64,000 bases of DNA from Cinnamomum chago (Eukaryota; Streptophyta; Magnoliopsida; Laurales; Lauraceae). Made by a program: the position numbers and the translations under genes. Under the pieces are notes generated by a model. The model worked only from the letters and a program-made list of their open reading frames with translations, did no database searches and was not told the DNA's origin. The DNA lies in assembly GCA_038049695.1 (NCBI GenBank), contig CP142461.1:35967001-36031000 (forward strand). The letters run 5' to 3'. Every line of letters begins with the position of its first letter. Positions within the stretch are counted from its first letter, which is position 1. Of this stretch, positions 33,619-45,260 are shown one piece after another.

Positions 33619-36285
33619 TCACCAGTAATCCCCGCACGAACAAAACCCATCCTTAAAATGATGGAATCTTCTAACATCCCTCACAACGATCTCCCGCTCC
33701 ACAATCTTTGAAATGTATTTGGTGGCCACATGGCAATCATTGCAAACACGAAGGTTCTTGGCAACCCGAATGGTTGTTCCTGGAGGAGAATTAAGGATGC
33801 CAAATGCTATGGCTAACCTCTCACTGTGCCCACATAGTAGCCACTCTTTTTCCTCCTCGCGCACATTATGAAGGACACATGAAGTGTCTGGAACATATCC
33901 TTCCTTCCTCATTTTCTCTGATAACTCCTCAAGTAGCCCATGGAGCTCTGCACTCTGTGGATGAGATTCATCCCCAGACATGAACTTGTGCACCTCATCA
34001 CTGGCCTCAATCCAACTGCACCCAGGTTCTTTTCTCACTCCCATTTCCTTCATGTTCTTCCTCACATCAAACGCTTTGTCCCAGAGACCGGCTGATGCAT
34101 AAATGTTTGAAAGGAGAATGTAGTGACTGGCCACTTTTGGCTCCAGATCAATGAGACTCCTTGCTGCAATTTCTCCAAGTTTTACATCTCCATGTATCCG
34201 GCATGCCCCCAGCAGGCTACTCCATGCATCAGCTAGGTCAAGGCCGGTGGGCATGGTCATGATGAGCCGGTATGCTTCTTCTAGTTGCCCTGCCCGACCA
34301 AGCAAGTCCACAACACATGCATAATGATCAGATTTAGGTTCCACATCATATTCCACTTTCATTCGGTGGAAGATATCTAGCCCTTGGCTCACCAGCCCAG
34401 AGTGGCTGCATGCAGCAAAGACTGCAATAAATGTGACCTCATTTGGGTTCACTCCATCAGTTGTCATTCTTTTTAGTAGCTTCAGTGCTTCTTCTCCATG
34501 TCCATGCATCCCATAAGCCATGATAAGAACATTCCAGGTGATTAAGTTTCGTTTGGGCATCAGGTCAAACACTCTTCTAGATAACATCAGGCAACCACAT
34601 TTTGCATACATATCGACTAATGCACTCCCCACTGCAACATCCAATGCTAGTTCATGTCGAACCGCATAGGCATGGATCTCTTTCCCCTTTGCCAGTGCCG
34701 CCAGGGCAGCACAACCAGGTAGAACTGTAATGAGTGTTATTGCATTTGGCTTATACGGGACACTTAAGCAATCATCATTATCATCATCCTCAGTGCTTTC
34801 TTTTGCTCCTCTTACTCTTTGCATTTCCTGCATTAGATGAAATGCTTCATCATGACATCCATTGATCACGCAACCAGTAAGCATGGTATTCCAAGAAATC
34901 AAGTCTTTTTTGTCCATGCTCTCAAATATCTTCCTTGCAACTTCCAACTTCTCAATCCTAGAATACATGTCCATAAGAGCATTCTGCACATACCGGTTGT
35001 CCTCAAAACCCCTCTTCACCACATATCCATGGATATCTTTTTTCCGGGAGAAAGCTTCACAACGAACACAAGCAGGCAGCACACTTGCCATAGTCGTTGG
35101 ATTTGGGCAAAGCCCTGCAACAGCCTCCATCTTCATGAAAAGCCTCAACGCCTCTTCATCAAGATCATTTAGCACATAACCGGCAATCATAGCATTCCAA
35201 AGCCCGATTCTGCACTCTGACATCGCATCAAACACTCGGCGACCACTTTCAATCTGTTTGCAATTGCAATACATGTCCACTAATGCACTGCCCACATAAG
35301 AATTTTCAAAGAGATTGTCAGTCCTCAAGACATACGCATGGATTTCCTTTCCAACATCCAACAATTCCAAATGGGAGCAAGCCGGGAGCACACTTGCTAC
35401 AGTGACCCCATCAGGCTTGATCCCCTCAACCACCATCAGCCGCAAGAGAGCCACCGCCTCCACAAAACGATCGCTCTGCGTTAACGAACTAATCATCGTG
35501 TTCCAAGAAACACGGTCACGGTTGTTAAACTGATCAAACAATACACGCGAATCAACCACCCTCCCCAATTTAGCATACATTGCCATCAGTGCATTACTCG
35601 TGAACGTCTTCCCATCGCAATCAAAGAAACCCATTCGCAACCCATACCCATGAACCTGCTTCCCCAGCCGCAACCCATCCCGCCCGCCAATGTGCGAGCA
35701 GGCAAGGGCAACACTAACAAGTGTGAACGAGCTCGGTTCCACTCCCTCCTCCTCCAAGCACCGGAATGCCTCCAATGCAAGGCTCCACTCCTCAAACCAG
35801 CACAAAGCAGCAATCATCGAATTCCAAGAAACCTGGTCTCTGTGAGTAATTCTATCGAACACCTGGTACACATCCCCGATATCACCGCATTTCCCATACA
35901 TGGAAAGCAGGGTGTTGGCGACCGTGGTGGACGATGAATGGTAGCCGAGTTTTACAGCGGCAGCATGGAGCTGCTTGCCGGAATTGAGGTCGTGGAGGCC
36001 GCCAGCTGCCTTGAGGGCGGCGGGGAAGGCGAAGTTGTCGGGTGTGATTCCAGCAATCGTCATTTCCAAGTAGGTGAGAAGGGCATCTTGGAAGCGGTTG
36101 GAGCGGGCGTGGGAGCTGAGTTTCCCGTTCCATGAGGCTGGGGATGGTCGTTTGGAGATTGGTGGGGAAGTGAGGTGAGGAGGGCATTGGAGGGAGTGGT
36201 TTTGAATGGGAGTTGGTTGGTTTTGGCGGGAAGAGGGAGAGAGGGGAGGAGAAGAGAGAGGGAGAGAGAGGAAATAGATGGGCAT
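33619..36285 (-). CDS. OTP84: DYW-type PPR RNA-editing factor, OTP84 orthologue
   Basis: This is a single-exon gene of 888 codons, from ATG at 36283-36285 to TGA at 33619-33621. It aligns along its whole length with Arabidopsis OTP84 (At3g57430, about 890 residues), for example DMYCNCKQIESGRRVFD, SRKKDIHGYVVKRG and PKRNLITWNVLIMAYGMHG. In Arabidopsis OTP84 directs chloroplast C-to-U editing of ndhB, ndhF and psbZ transcripts. The first ~50 residues are Ser/Pro-rich without acidic residues, like a plastid transit peptide. Residues ~53-690 are PLS-type PPR repeats. E/E+ follow, then the DYW deaminase domain from ~PDTSCVLHNV with HSE in GHSERLAIAFG, CNDCH, CSC and the terminal DYW. A low-complexity acidic loop (ESTEDDDNDD) sits between repeats. 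No damage is seen. The neighbouring giant MULE begins 2 kb upstream. Confidence 0.96.
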   Translation of the reverse strand: MPIYFLSLPLSSPPLSPSSRQNQPTPIQNHSLQCPPHLTSPPISKRPSPASWNGKLSSHARSNRFQDALLTYLEMTIAGITPDNFAFPAALKAAGGLHDLNSGKQLHAAAVKLGYHSSSTTVANTLLSMYGKCGDIGDVYQVFDRITHRDQVSWNSMIAALCWFEEWSLALEAFRCLEEEGVEPSSFTLVSVALACSHIGGRDGLRLGKQVHGYGLRMGFFDCDGKTFTSNALMAMYAKLGRVVDSRVLFDQFNNRDRVSWNTMISSLTQSDRFVEAVALLRLMVVEGIKPDGVTVASVLPACSHLELLDVGKEIHAYVLRTDNLFENSYVGSALVDMYCNCKQIESGRRVFDAMSECRIGLWNAMIAGYVLNDLDEEALRLFMKMEAVAGLCPNPTTMASVLPACVRCEAFSRKKDIHGYVVKRGFEDNRYVQNALMDMYSRIEKLEVARKIFESMDKKDLISWNTMLTGCVINGCHDEAFHLMQEMQRVRGAKESTEDDDNDDCLSVPYKPNAITLITVLPGCAALAALAKGKEIHAYAVRHELALDVAVGSALVDMYAKCGCLMLSRRVFDLMPKRNLITWNVLIMAYGMHGHGEEALKLLKRMTTDGVNPNEVTFIAVFAACSHSGLVSQGLDIFHRMKVEYDVEPKSDHYACVVDLLGRAGQLEEAYRLIMTMPTGLDLADAWSSLLGACRIHGDVKLGEIAARSLIDLEPKVASHYILLSNIYASAGLWDKAFDVRKNMKEMGVRKEPGCSWIEASDEVHKFMSGDESHPQSAELHGLLEELSEKMRKEGYVPDTSCVLHNVREEEKEWLLCGHSERLAIAFGILNSPPGTTIRVAKNLRVCNDCHVATKYISKIVEREIVVRDVRRFHHFKDGFCSCGDYW

Positions 36286-36592
36286 GGTCGTTAGTTGTTA
36301 AGTTAGTTATGACGGTTGGAAAAGATGAGTAGCTGCAGAGGAGATATGGAAAAGGAACAAGTACATGTATTTATCCGAGTGGTGAGAGCAACTGACTGAC
36401 CTGGTCCGTTCAAATGACCTGTGACAGTGCTTGAAACGATCTGGTCCGTCCAAATGACACGGAGAAAGATGAGTATCAAATCAAATGAAGGAGAAGAGCA
36501 GAGGAAGTGGGCGGAAGTGGAGGGGAGGAAGAAGAAGAATACGTGGTTCCGTGTCGCGCGGTGGCATGAGATCCTCTTGTCATCATGCATGC

Positions 36593-36599
36593 ATAAATA
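36593..36599 (-). promoter_or_regulatory. Possible TATA box of OTP84
   Basis: On the minus strand CCCTATTTATGCATGCATG lies about 310 bp upstream of the start codon, giving a TATTTAT element with an adjacent RY-like CATGCATG. A 5' leader of about 280 bases would follow. Only sequence resemblance supports this. Confidence 0.3.
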
Positions 36600-37779
36600 G
36601 GGTGAGTCCGGATCCTTTTGTCTCAGATAATTTCCGGGTTGATAGGGTGGAACTATAGGGATGTATATAGGACCTCATTCTCCAGTTAGCCAGAATTTCG
36701 TAGGATTAAAAACCGAGTTTTACTCCTTATTTAAGTTTTGATAAGTAAATATTGAATTTGAGCCCGGATCCTTTTTTGAACCTGGGACCTAAATGAATTA
36801 GGGTTTGATTTCTGGTTTCGTGTTTGGACAGTCTTTATAAACTAAGTTTTTTCCCTATCATTCTTCTACCTAGCCGTCCTCGTCTCATATATATAACTAG
36901 TTATAGTTTTAGTTCTAGTTTCATCATCTCATTAACGGATCCATCTTTTCATTAATAATTCCAGTTTCAAGTCCACCATCAACTTGAACTGGATCTAACC
37001 CATTTACATCCATAGATGAAATCTATGAGTGTACGATTGCTTTTCTATGAGGACCAGTGTAAAAATGAATTGACGTTTCCTTGATTTTACAAAAAGGAAT
37101 GCGGAAGAGGTTCTTTGTAGATCCGGCTTCCTACAGTGCTAATAAATATGCCCTATGGATTAGTGTAGCCTACATAACCACATATCCATGAGGTAGGCTC
37201 CCACTTTGATAATTAACACTCTAGGTCTTTAAACTCCTTAATGGAGTATTTTGATGATTTAGAAAAGTGGCTAACCTAATAGAGTTTCCTATTGCTATAT
37301 GACTTCATGATAAAAAAAAAAAAGGAATTGTCTAAGAAAGCCTATGAATAAAGTTTTTAGGGTTATAATTTCTCACTTCAACTATTGGCAATTATTCCAT
37401 CCTTTACTTGCATATCCTAAAGAAAAAGAGGAGTATAGTAAATTACCAACAAAAAAGATAACCACTTGATCAGCGATTCACATAGATTGAGGTTTGTCGT
37501 GTTTATATTCCAATTATATTTATTGTATTATTCCAAGAACTATATATATTGCGTAGATCCCATTAAGATTATGTTAATTAAAGATCATCAGGTTGATGAA
37601 CCACTAGGGAAAAGGAATAGGCCAACGTTGACATGAATAGAAATGAGCGATAGATATGAAAAATGGAACTTGTCCAAGGATTTTGCGCCGGATAGAACAA
37701 AATGGACAACTAAATTGATCAAAAGCCAACTCCAATATAGTTAAGACAAGGATTTGACGATGATGATGGTGATGGAGTT
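36600..37779. other. Intergenic sequence upstream of OTP84
   Basis: I see no coding region, RNA gene or transposon end here. Confidence 0.45.
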
Positions 37780-38045
37780 ATCCGAATGTGAGGTGATTTA
37801 TGAAGAGTAAATTGGGATGTTCGGGTGTGAGATGTGAAGAAGAGATGAGGATTATTTTCTATTTTTGGACATGAAGGTATTTGAATATGGGATGTGAAGA
37901 AGAGGGGTTGGGGTCGATTTTCTGGTTTTTTGAGATAGGGGTGTTTGGATGTGGTATGTGAAGAAAAGGGAATGAGTATAATTTTCTTGTTTTTGGAGAT
38001 AGGGATGTTTGGATGTTGGGTGATTTGATGAAGAAGGATTGGGTT
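37780..38045. repeat. ~62-bp minisatellite, 4-5 diverged copies
   Basis: The word GATGTGAAGAAGAG (or a close variant) recurs near 37831, 37891, 37954 and 38022, each preceded by GG(T/A)(T/A)G-TTTGGATGT-like sequence and followed by ATTTTCT. A minus-strand open frame across it (37859-38278) only reflects the repeat and shows no protein family. Confidence 0.7.
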
Positions 38046-39317
38046 GGGGGTGTTTGAGGGGCTGTTTTGGTGGTGGCTGATCTTGTGAAGAATAGTAAAT
38101 GAATAGGAGATTGGTTTTGAACTTGAGGTGATTTTAATAAGAACAAGAAGAAATGCGGGTTTTCAATTTTGAGGGTTTTGATGTAGAAGATATCTAGCAA
38201 ATTATATATATATAAAGACGGCAGACAACAACCCTTTTCACGAGGGTCATCAATTATGGAAGTTGATGACATCATCAACCAATTGACGATGTTATAAAAA
38301 AGAAAAAAGAGGATTTAACCGGAAAAAACACTTAATCCGCACGTGTTACGCAATCAAACACTTTAGCAAGTGGGGCACCAATTAGAGCAATTGGGCCCAA
38401 TTTTCATTTTTTTTACCAATTTGTCATATCGTCGGCGCCGACCTTATTTACACTGAATAAGATCAACGATGACCCTATCCGCGCACAGTTTTAGGGCTAA
38501 AATCCATGTTTCTTCTCATTTTTTTATATTCTCTTCTAGCCTATTGTCGAGACTGACCTTGGGCGAGTTACGAAAAGCGGTTGCTTCCATTTCCACAATC
38601 ACCAGCTTACAAACCGAATTCCTCAAGTGATTCTCGTCAGGCCCATCATTTTTTCCATCGTCCTTCATTTCAATCGACACTCCAGAGGTATGAATCTCCT
38701 TTTTGAATCCTTTTCAATATTTTTATATTTTCCCTCCATTTTGTTTTCCCGCCATCCCGCATATGATATCGAAAATGCATGGTTTGTTATCTTCAATGTC
38801 ATATTCAATTTGTACATTATTTTTTTTGCTTTGATTAGGGTTTGTAGATTCCAATTTTAGGGTATTTTCAGTTGAGAAGGATGATGGAGGATTGAGGTTT
38901 GTTTTAAGTGAGTTTGAGTGAGTTATTTTAATTTTCTAAACTTGAGGAAGTTGTATGTGGTCATAGAGTTACCTGCACCAAATAATTTTAATTTTCATCA
39001 CTCTAGAGTCCAGAGTGCATCAATCTGAAAGTCTCAGTGCTGTCGTTTTCCCTGCACGAGTGACAAATTCCTGAATACAGAAATTAATACCTCTTGTTCA
39101 TAAATTTTGGTATTTGGCCCATCAATAACTTGTGGTAAAGAGTCACAATGTGTTCATTTGCATGGTATTGAGATTTAAGAGTATACTCCCCCTCCAGTTC
39201 CCAGTTGAACATAATTAAACATCAACAGCGATCCCAAGTTATAGGAGCACAATAAGCATATCCATTGAGTAGCAATGAAAGAATAAAGATATATGTTAAC
39301 CATATAATTTTGCATAC

Positions 39318-39730
39318 CTATAAGGCATATGGCTGAGACTTCTTTGACACAGGACAAACTATTGCTTGACGTGTGCTCAACCAGAAAGGCCACTTTCCTT
39401 TATAATGTTCCACAAGCATTGCAAAGATATGTTCAACGGATCAAAGGATAGCCCTATGTATCATCACAGGTCACTCCATTTTAGCTTCATCCTCTGCTGA
39501 GTAAGTCAAGTTTAAGTGAGAAGGGAGTTGAAAGTCCAGCTGGCATATGTACATTCATCAATTAAGAAATAGAACGGACAATTGACAGGGAGTATGACTA
39601 CATTATATCATAAAACATAGAACCTGTAGTGTTGCACACTGGATTTTCCTCTTCAAAGCATCAAATACATTAATATCTATTTTTAGTCCATAAAATGCTT
39701 CATCTCCTTCATTGATTTGTACACAAAGAT
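39318..39730 (-). pseudogene. Captured threonyl-tRNA synthetase exons
   Basis: Two exons and the intron between them of a host ThrRS gene lie inside the left arm, antisense to the PMD gene. Exon i (39624-39730) follows a CTTTACAG acceptor and reads [18 protein letters not shown], then [13 protein letters not shown], with a GT donor after it. Exon ii (39318-39539) follows ATGCCAG and reads LDFQLPSHLNLTYSAEDEA, PVMIHRAIL, SVEHIFAMLVEHYKG and KWPFWLSTRQAIVCPV, then a GTATGC donor. These correspond to the class II core through motif 3 and the start of the anticodon-binding domain, closest by eye to the organellar-type enzyme (Arabidopsis At5g26830). Introns and splice sites are kept, so capture was from genomic DNA. 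At least two codons have become TGA (Arg before PVMI, Gly after HRAIL), so the copy is non-coding. Exon phases agree (107 and 222 bp). Confidence 0.88.
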
Positions 39731-40227
39731 CTGTAAAGAAAGAAATGTAAAGAAAGAACCATACTTATATAGGCAAACAGATTTACCCACACCTGTGAAA
39801 ATCCCGTAACAAAAGAGTTCCCAGATCCAAAAGATTATCTTGGGTCACTTTTCACTTTTCAAAAGTTGCCTATCATAGTGTGTCCCCTATTAGTAAAACT
39901 CTAAATTGGAATGGAGCTTATATTAACTTTCATATCTTATGTACTTGTAAACAAAGCAAGTTAGGGTTTTGAAATATGATGCATGTGGTGCACCACAACC
40001 ACATCACATCACACATGTGAGGGTATGGAAAATTATTGTCACTCCATAAAAATTATTTTTTAATGCTGGATCTCTCAACTGCTTTAATATTGTCACTAGT
40101 TCTCCTATCTTGATTTTACTATTTCAGAACATTGTTTTTTACTATTGCTGACATTTAAATTAATGTGCCATTGTAAAAATTACTTTTTACTATTCAATGC
40201 TATCATGTATAATTTGGATGTACACAA

Positions 40228-43200
40228 ATGTCTAAAGAGAATACCAGCAATGCTGAAGAGCCCCGCAACGAGGCTAGTACCTCAAATGCACAACCAGCAG
40301 TTCTTTTATGCGAGCAAGAGCATCGCATCTCGGCCGTTATTCAACGTGGTTTGGTATACTCTCTTCTATAAAACCAGTAATCAATTGAATTTCCTTTTGA
40401 TCTATGGCTAACGTTATTAAAACTTTCATTTTTCTCGTAGGAGTTGGGCACGTACAGATGCTTTCTCACTAACCCCGACTATAGGCAGTGGGACCTCAAC
40501 GAGCGACAGATGCAGTGGGTTGCCGATGCCGGACTGTATCATCTGGCTCAGATGAGGTGGATGAGGATTGACCATGCATTGATCATGGGGCTGATCAAGC
40601 GGTGGAGGCCGGAGACGAACACATTTCATCTCCCATTCGGCGAGGCGACCATCACATTAGAGGACGTAGCATACATCTACGGCCTACCTATTGATGGTCC
40701 GCCCGTAACGGGCCAGACATACACCCACTACGAGATCGATGATCTATGTCGGGAGCTTCTTGGTGTGGTGCCCCAAATGAAAGAAGACTACAATGGGGTT
40801 TCCCTTAAGTTCACATGGCTGGAACGCACTTCCGTCTCACTCCGGAGGAGTTGAGAGAGAAGGAGAAACCGAAACCAAAGGGAAAGAAGAAAAAAGGAAA
40901 AGGAGATGCGAAGAAGAAGACAACAAAGGCCGAGGATATATTTAAAACTCAGGCCTATTTGTTTTTTTTTTTTTTTTTTTTGTGGCGAGACAAATTCTTT
41001 GCAATTCTTCAGGGCGTGTTTGGATGTGTGGTGAAGTGAGGTGAGGTGAGGTAAAGCCTCCATTATCCAGACAAGAAAAGACAATGAGTCATATCAAAAG
41101 TACACAATTTCAAAATTCCCTCCATCTTTTAAAAAAAAAGTCAAAAAAACAACCTCCTTTCTCCACTAAAAGACAAAAAAGCTCCACTTTTCTATACAAA
41201 AAGTCAAAAAGATTCTATATCAAACAACTAAAAATAAAACACCATCATAACACCTTATATTTTATTATCTCTTGATGTGATGCTTCACCTCACCATACAT
41301 CCAAACAGGCCCTCAGGGGCACGAGGCCCCTTTTATATTTTAGAGTTGTTTAGGGAGTTTAGGCCCTATTCATGGGCCTCCGCTTGTTTAGCGAACTTGT
41401 ATAGAATGCTAAATAAGGGTGTATATTGGAAAGGGGTTCAGAGGCTTGAGATGCCCGACCCTACCGATGAGGGGAATGCTATGGGGAAGAAGTTTAAGTC
41501 TCTTTCTGGCCCCCTGCAGCTTCTTCAGGTGAGCTTGATATATTTCCCCTTCATACTTTCACTATTTATATCTTAATGTTCTAATGAATCACTTTCTTTT
41601 AACAAATATGAGCTTACACCAGAATGAAGATTGGTAGAGGTCTAAGTCCAAGCAACCGCTTAGATCATGACATACAATTTTCCCTCATGGTAACATGTGC
41701 GAACCGACATTTAGGAATGACCCATCTTACGACCTTGAGAGAAGTGCGAAAGCAACTCAATTACATTACGTCCAAAGAGGTAAAAAGATTTTATTTCAAT
41801 TTTCCACTAATTTTCATACTTACTTTAATGGTTCTAATTGACTCAATGCTTCATGCACAGTTTGAGTGGCAGCCGTATAAGAAATATGGAAAGGATTTTT
41901 TTAAGCATGTCAAGAAGGCTGACAGAGCACTCTTCACAACAGACTCTCCCCTTATCTCATACTGGGTGTTGGAGCGTCACCCTACCCCAAAGGTCATGAG
42001 GCAGTTTGGCTTGAGACAGACGGTGCCTCCACGCTTTGTCAGGCCCATATTGCGGAAAGAAAATAAGAAGAGATCTGTGACAGATTGAAGTCTAGTGAAT
42101 GAGGAGGAGGTGAAGTCATGGGAAGCTCGGGCAAACAATGTGCTCAAGAGAAAAGGAAAAAAATCAAAAGGGGGGGGGGGGGGGGCGGAGGATGAAGAAG
42201 AATACAAGAGATGGTATGAAGCGAATACCATCATGCATATTGGCCGTGTCAGGCAACGCGACGAGCCACAAAGGGATCCTCCCCCAAAGCCCAATGCCCA
42301 AGCTCCTACAGTCCCACAGACCCGAGTATGACGTTCACACATTTTGCATCCCTTACTTTGCTTCACATTGATTTAGTTAATATATTTTCTAACAGGATCC
42401 TTTCAATATGTCCAATGCAGGTCTCTCTCTTCCTCGACCACGTGGTACGGTCATACGATCGTTCGATCGCTGCAAATGTGGACCTACTCACCTTCATAAG
42501 TTCGATTAAGAGAAAGGTCAACAGATTTAGGTCCACATTTGGGACTACGTACCAGGACTATATCGAGACATGTAGTTCATCCGAGGAGGAAGTTGATGAC
42601 ACTCTCATAAGGATATAATTAATTTCGAGCATTTCATTTTGTGAATTGATGAATGTTTTTTGTGATTTTCTCACCATAATTTGCTTCATTTTGCAGACCG
42701 ACAAATCGCAAAAGCGTGCAAGGATTAAGAGGAAGTCCTCAAAAAGCCCCACTAAGAAGCATCGACCTAGTATCGAGGCTCCCTTGATGATAAAGGACTC
42801 CCTCGTCAAGGCGTCAGCCTCCCACACTTTGGATGAGGAGTAAAAAAACTGAAGTTGATGCCAGCAATTTTGACACAGCTTTTGGCGATGTGGATGACAT
42901 CCCTATCGAGGATCTTATCTCTGTCTCACTCGTTCCTCAAGGATACAACACTCCACCGAAGGGCACTAGCCAGGCAATCATTGTATCACCTACACAGGCT
43001 ACAATCGCTTCTTTGATATGGAGGTGCAAGCATATACCGAGGCTAAGGAAGATCCCGGATAGGTTTTTGGATTATCACCATCCATTGCCCCAAACGGGTT
43101 ATGTTCTGATGGATGTGGAGAAGGAACTGTTGATGGATTTCTTTAAATATTACACGCATAGGTAGCTGCAATTGTTGAAAACAGTTCTGTGGTAATGTAA

Positions 43201-44051
43201 TCTTTGTTTGGTTTTTACTAATTCAACATCGAAATACTCATTGCATTGACAGGAAAGAGGAGCTGGATATGATCATCTCGTGCGTCGATTCTAAGTCCCT
43301 AAGAGACTTATTGGACGAGGGCACTTGGATGGACTCGAGTATCATATATTTTGGGTTTGAAGTGCTAAGGGAAAGGTACAAGGATGCATACTTGGCTGAC
43401 CCTAGTATATGCATAAGTTCGATAAAAAATGAAAGTCACTTTGATTTTCTACTCACTTGGTTAAATGTCCTCTCTTGTTTGATGTCTGAGATGCTAGTCT
43501 TGCAGAGTTACTGGGAAAATGGTCTAAAGACTTGAGATGACATGGCCTTTAGACTAAAGGGAGAACGTGTAATGGACGCGATAGAGTGCAAAACTCTAGT
43601 CTACGAGATTCACGCTCACAACCATTGGTCCTTACTCGTTGGATATGTCAATGAGAGCCCCTGGGAGTACTATAACAGTTCAAAGGGAGAGATCTGAGGC
43701 CAAAAGACTTGTGAAAGATTCGTAAGTACATATTTGCTCCTCTCTTGGCAGCAAAATGTTTAGATAGTACATAAATTTTAAAATTGATATATCATGCAAT
43801 TTCACTTTGTTTAGACAGATATTGTGGCTTCAACAAAGATTTTTGGATCACGAGTGGTCGGTGCCTATGATGTGGACGATGACCACAAAGACGGACATCC
43901 CATTTCAAGACAATGAAAATGACTGCGGGTTGTTCGCCTGTGCGTTCGCGAAACATTGTAATATCGTTGTCCCATTGAGTTCATCCAATCAGACATCCCG
44001 TACTACCGGCGAAGAATTGTCATTGACATATTTGAGCAAAACTGGGTTTGA
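40228..44051 (+). pseudogene. PMD-ULP1 transposon gene, left-arm copy
   Basis: Exon 1 (40228-40353) encodes MSKENTSNAEEPRNEAS up to VIQRGL. After a GTATAC intron, exon 2 (40441-41528) begins ELGTYRCFLTNPDYRQWDL and carries the plant mobile domain (QMQWVADAGLYHLAQMRWM, EATITLEDVAYIYGLPIDG, PYSWASACLANLYRMLNKG). Exons near 41606-41779 and 41861-42329 finish PMD (HPTPKVMRQFGLRQTVPP). The later exons (42421-44051) give a C48/ULP1-type protease: HAHNHWSLLVGYV (His), TDIPFQ (Gln) and NDCGLFACAF (Cys), ending FEQNWV. Damage includes a one-base loss after FTWLER, a changed acceptor before exon 3 (AA for AG), stops near 42087 and 42841, further shifts near 43535 and 43965, and the MITE in exon 2. PMD and ULP1 genes are known MULE passengers; their job in transposition is not established. 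Confidence 0.82.
41012..41312. mobile_element. Tourist MITE inserted in the PMD exon
   Basis: The termini are GGGCGTGTTTGGATGT and ACATCCAAACAGGCCC (15 of 16 as inverted repeats), flanked by TCA on both sides (41009-41011 and 41313-41315), a TNA target. The matching place in the right arm (near 53312) has a single TCA and continuous exon sequence, an untouched empty site. Length 301 bp, no reading frame. Same family as 13266-13573. Confidence 0.95.
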
Positions 44052-44334
44052 AATGCTTTAAGGCTTAACCTCCCTCCACTCCCGGTCTTGCCCCCTGACT
44101 TGCAGTGAACTGTTCCTTGTGGTACTTGTGTTCTTCCAAATGCGTTGTAATGTAACTTGTAATTGAAATGATTATGCTGTGAATGTTGTGAATTTCTAAC
44201 TGTATGTTGGATTGATTTCTAACTTGTATATGAGATGTTGATTGAAAGTCAATTGAATGCATAGTTTGTCTTGTTACACCGTGTTGTTGTATTTTGATGT
44301 AAATGTCAAAGTCTCAGCATATTTTTTTTCCTTC

Positions 44335-45150
44335 TTCATACAACGTCATCACCGACCCTGTACGATTAAAAATACTCAAAATGTTACAACTTCATGATGA
44401 AAAATTAAGAAACCCGTGTCAGTGATGACCTTATTTACAGCGTTAAGGTCATCACCGACCCTGTAACACTTAATCGTACTGAAAAAGTTACAACTCTTGG
44501 TCAAAAAAAGGGAAACATGCGTTAGTGATGACCTTATTTTACAAATGTAAGGTCATCGCCGACCCATACTTAGAAAATTTGACACAAATATCCTGGAAAA
44601 GTTACAACTCTTGGTAAAAAAAAGGGAAACATGCGTCGGTTATGACCTTATTTTACAAAGGTAAGGTCATCGCCGACCCATATTTAGAAATTTTGCCAAA
44701 AGCCTCTTGGAAAAGTTACAACTCTTGATTAAAAAAAAGGGAAACCTGCATCGGCGATGACCTTATTTTACATAGGTAAGGTCATCGCCGATCCGTACTT
44801 AGAAATTTTGCCAAAAGCCTCTTGGAAAAGCTACAACTCTTGGTTAAAAAATAGGAAAACCTGCGTCGACGATGACCTTATTTTACATAGGTAAGGTCAT
44901 CGCAAACCCATACTTAGAAAATTTGACACAAATATCTTGAAAAAGTTACAACTCTTGGTAAAAAAAAAAGAAGGGAAATATGCGTCGGTGATGACCTTAT
45001 TTTACAAAGGTAAGGTCATCGCCGACCCTGTAATCAATTTTTTCACATTACTCCCCTGAAAAGTTACAGCTTCTTGTTAGAAAAATAGCTAACCTGCGTC
45101 GGTGGTTACCTTATTTAACACTACTAAGGTCATCACCGACCCTATAATGA
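44335..45150. repeat. Hairpin-unit satellite array, left arm
   Basis: About eight units of ~95-120 bp. Each unit holds an inverted pair, GTCGGCGATGACCTTA ... TAAGGTCATCGCCGACC, separated by about 8-12 bases, plus a linker with AAAAGTTACAACTCTTGGT. A transcript would fold into a stem of about 16 bp per unit. Units differ by a few bases. The same motif appears once near each outer end of the element (38428-38481 and 55930-55985). No protein is encoded. Confidence 0.93.
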
Positions 45151-45260
45151 TACATTCCACGTATATTAGATAAAAATCCATGTAGAATCTTTACGTTGCA
45201 TAACTGCATTACATCATCTTCGAGGAAAAAAAATGGGTTCCACACCTCTTTTTAAAAGAA

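Noticed and set aside
34837-36187. Several open frames of 65-111 codons on the plus and minus strands
   Set aside because: They are other-frame shadows of the OTP84 coding sequence.
37859-38278. 139-codon minus-strand open frame
   Set aside because: It mainly translates the ~62-bp minisatellite and shows no conserved domain.
42095-42371. Apparent separate small genes near the G-rich tract at 42171
   Set aside because: They are pieces of the PMD-ULP1 gene in shifted frames around a G homopolymer.
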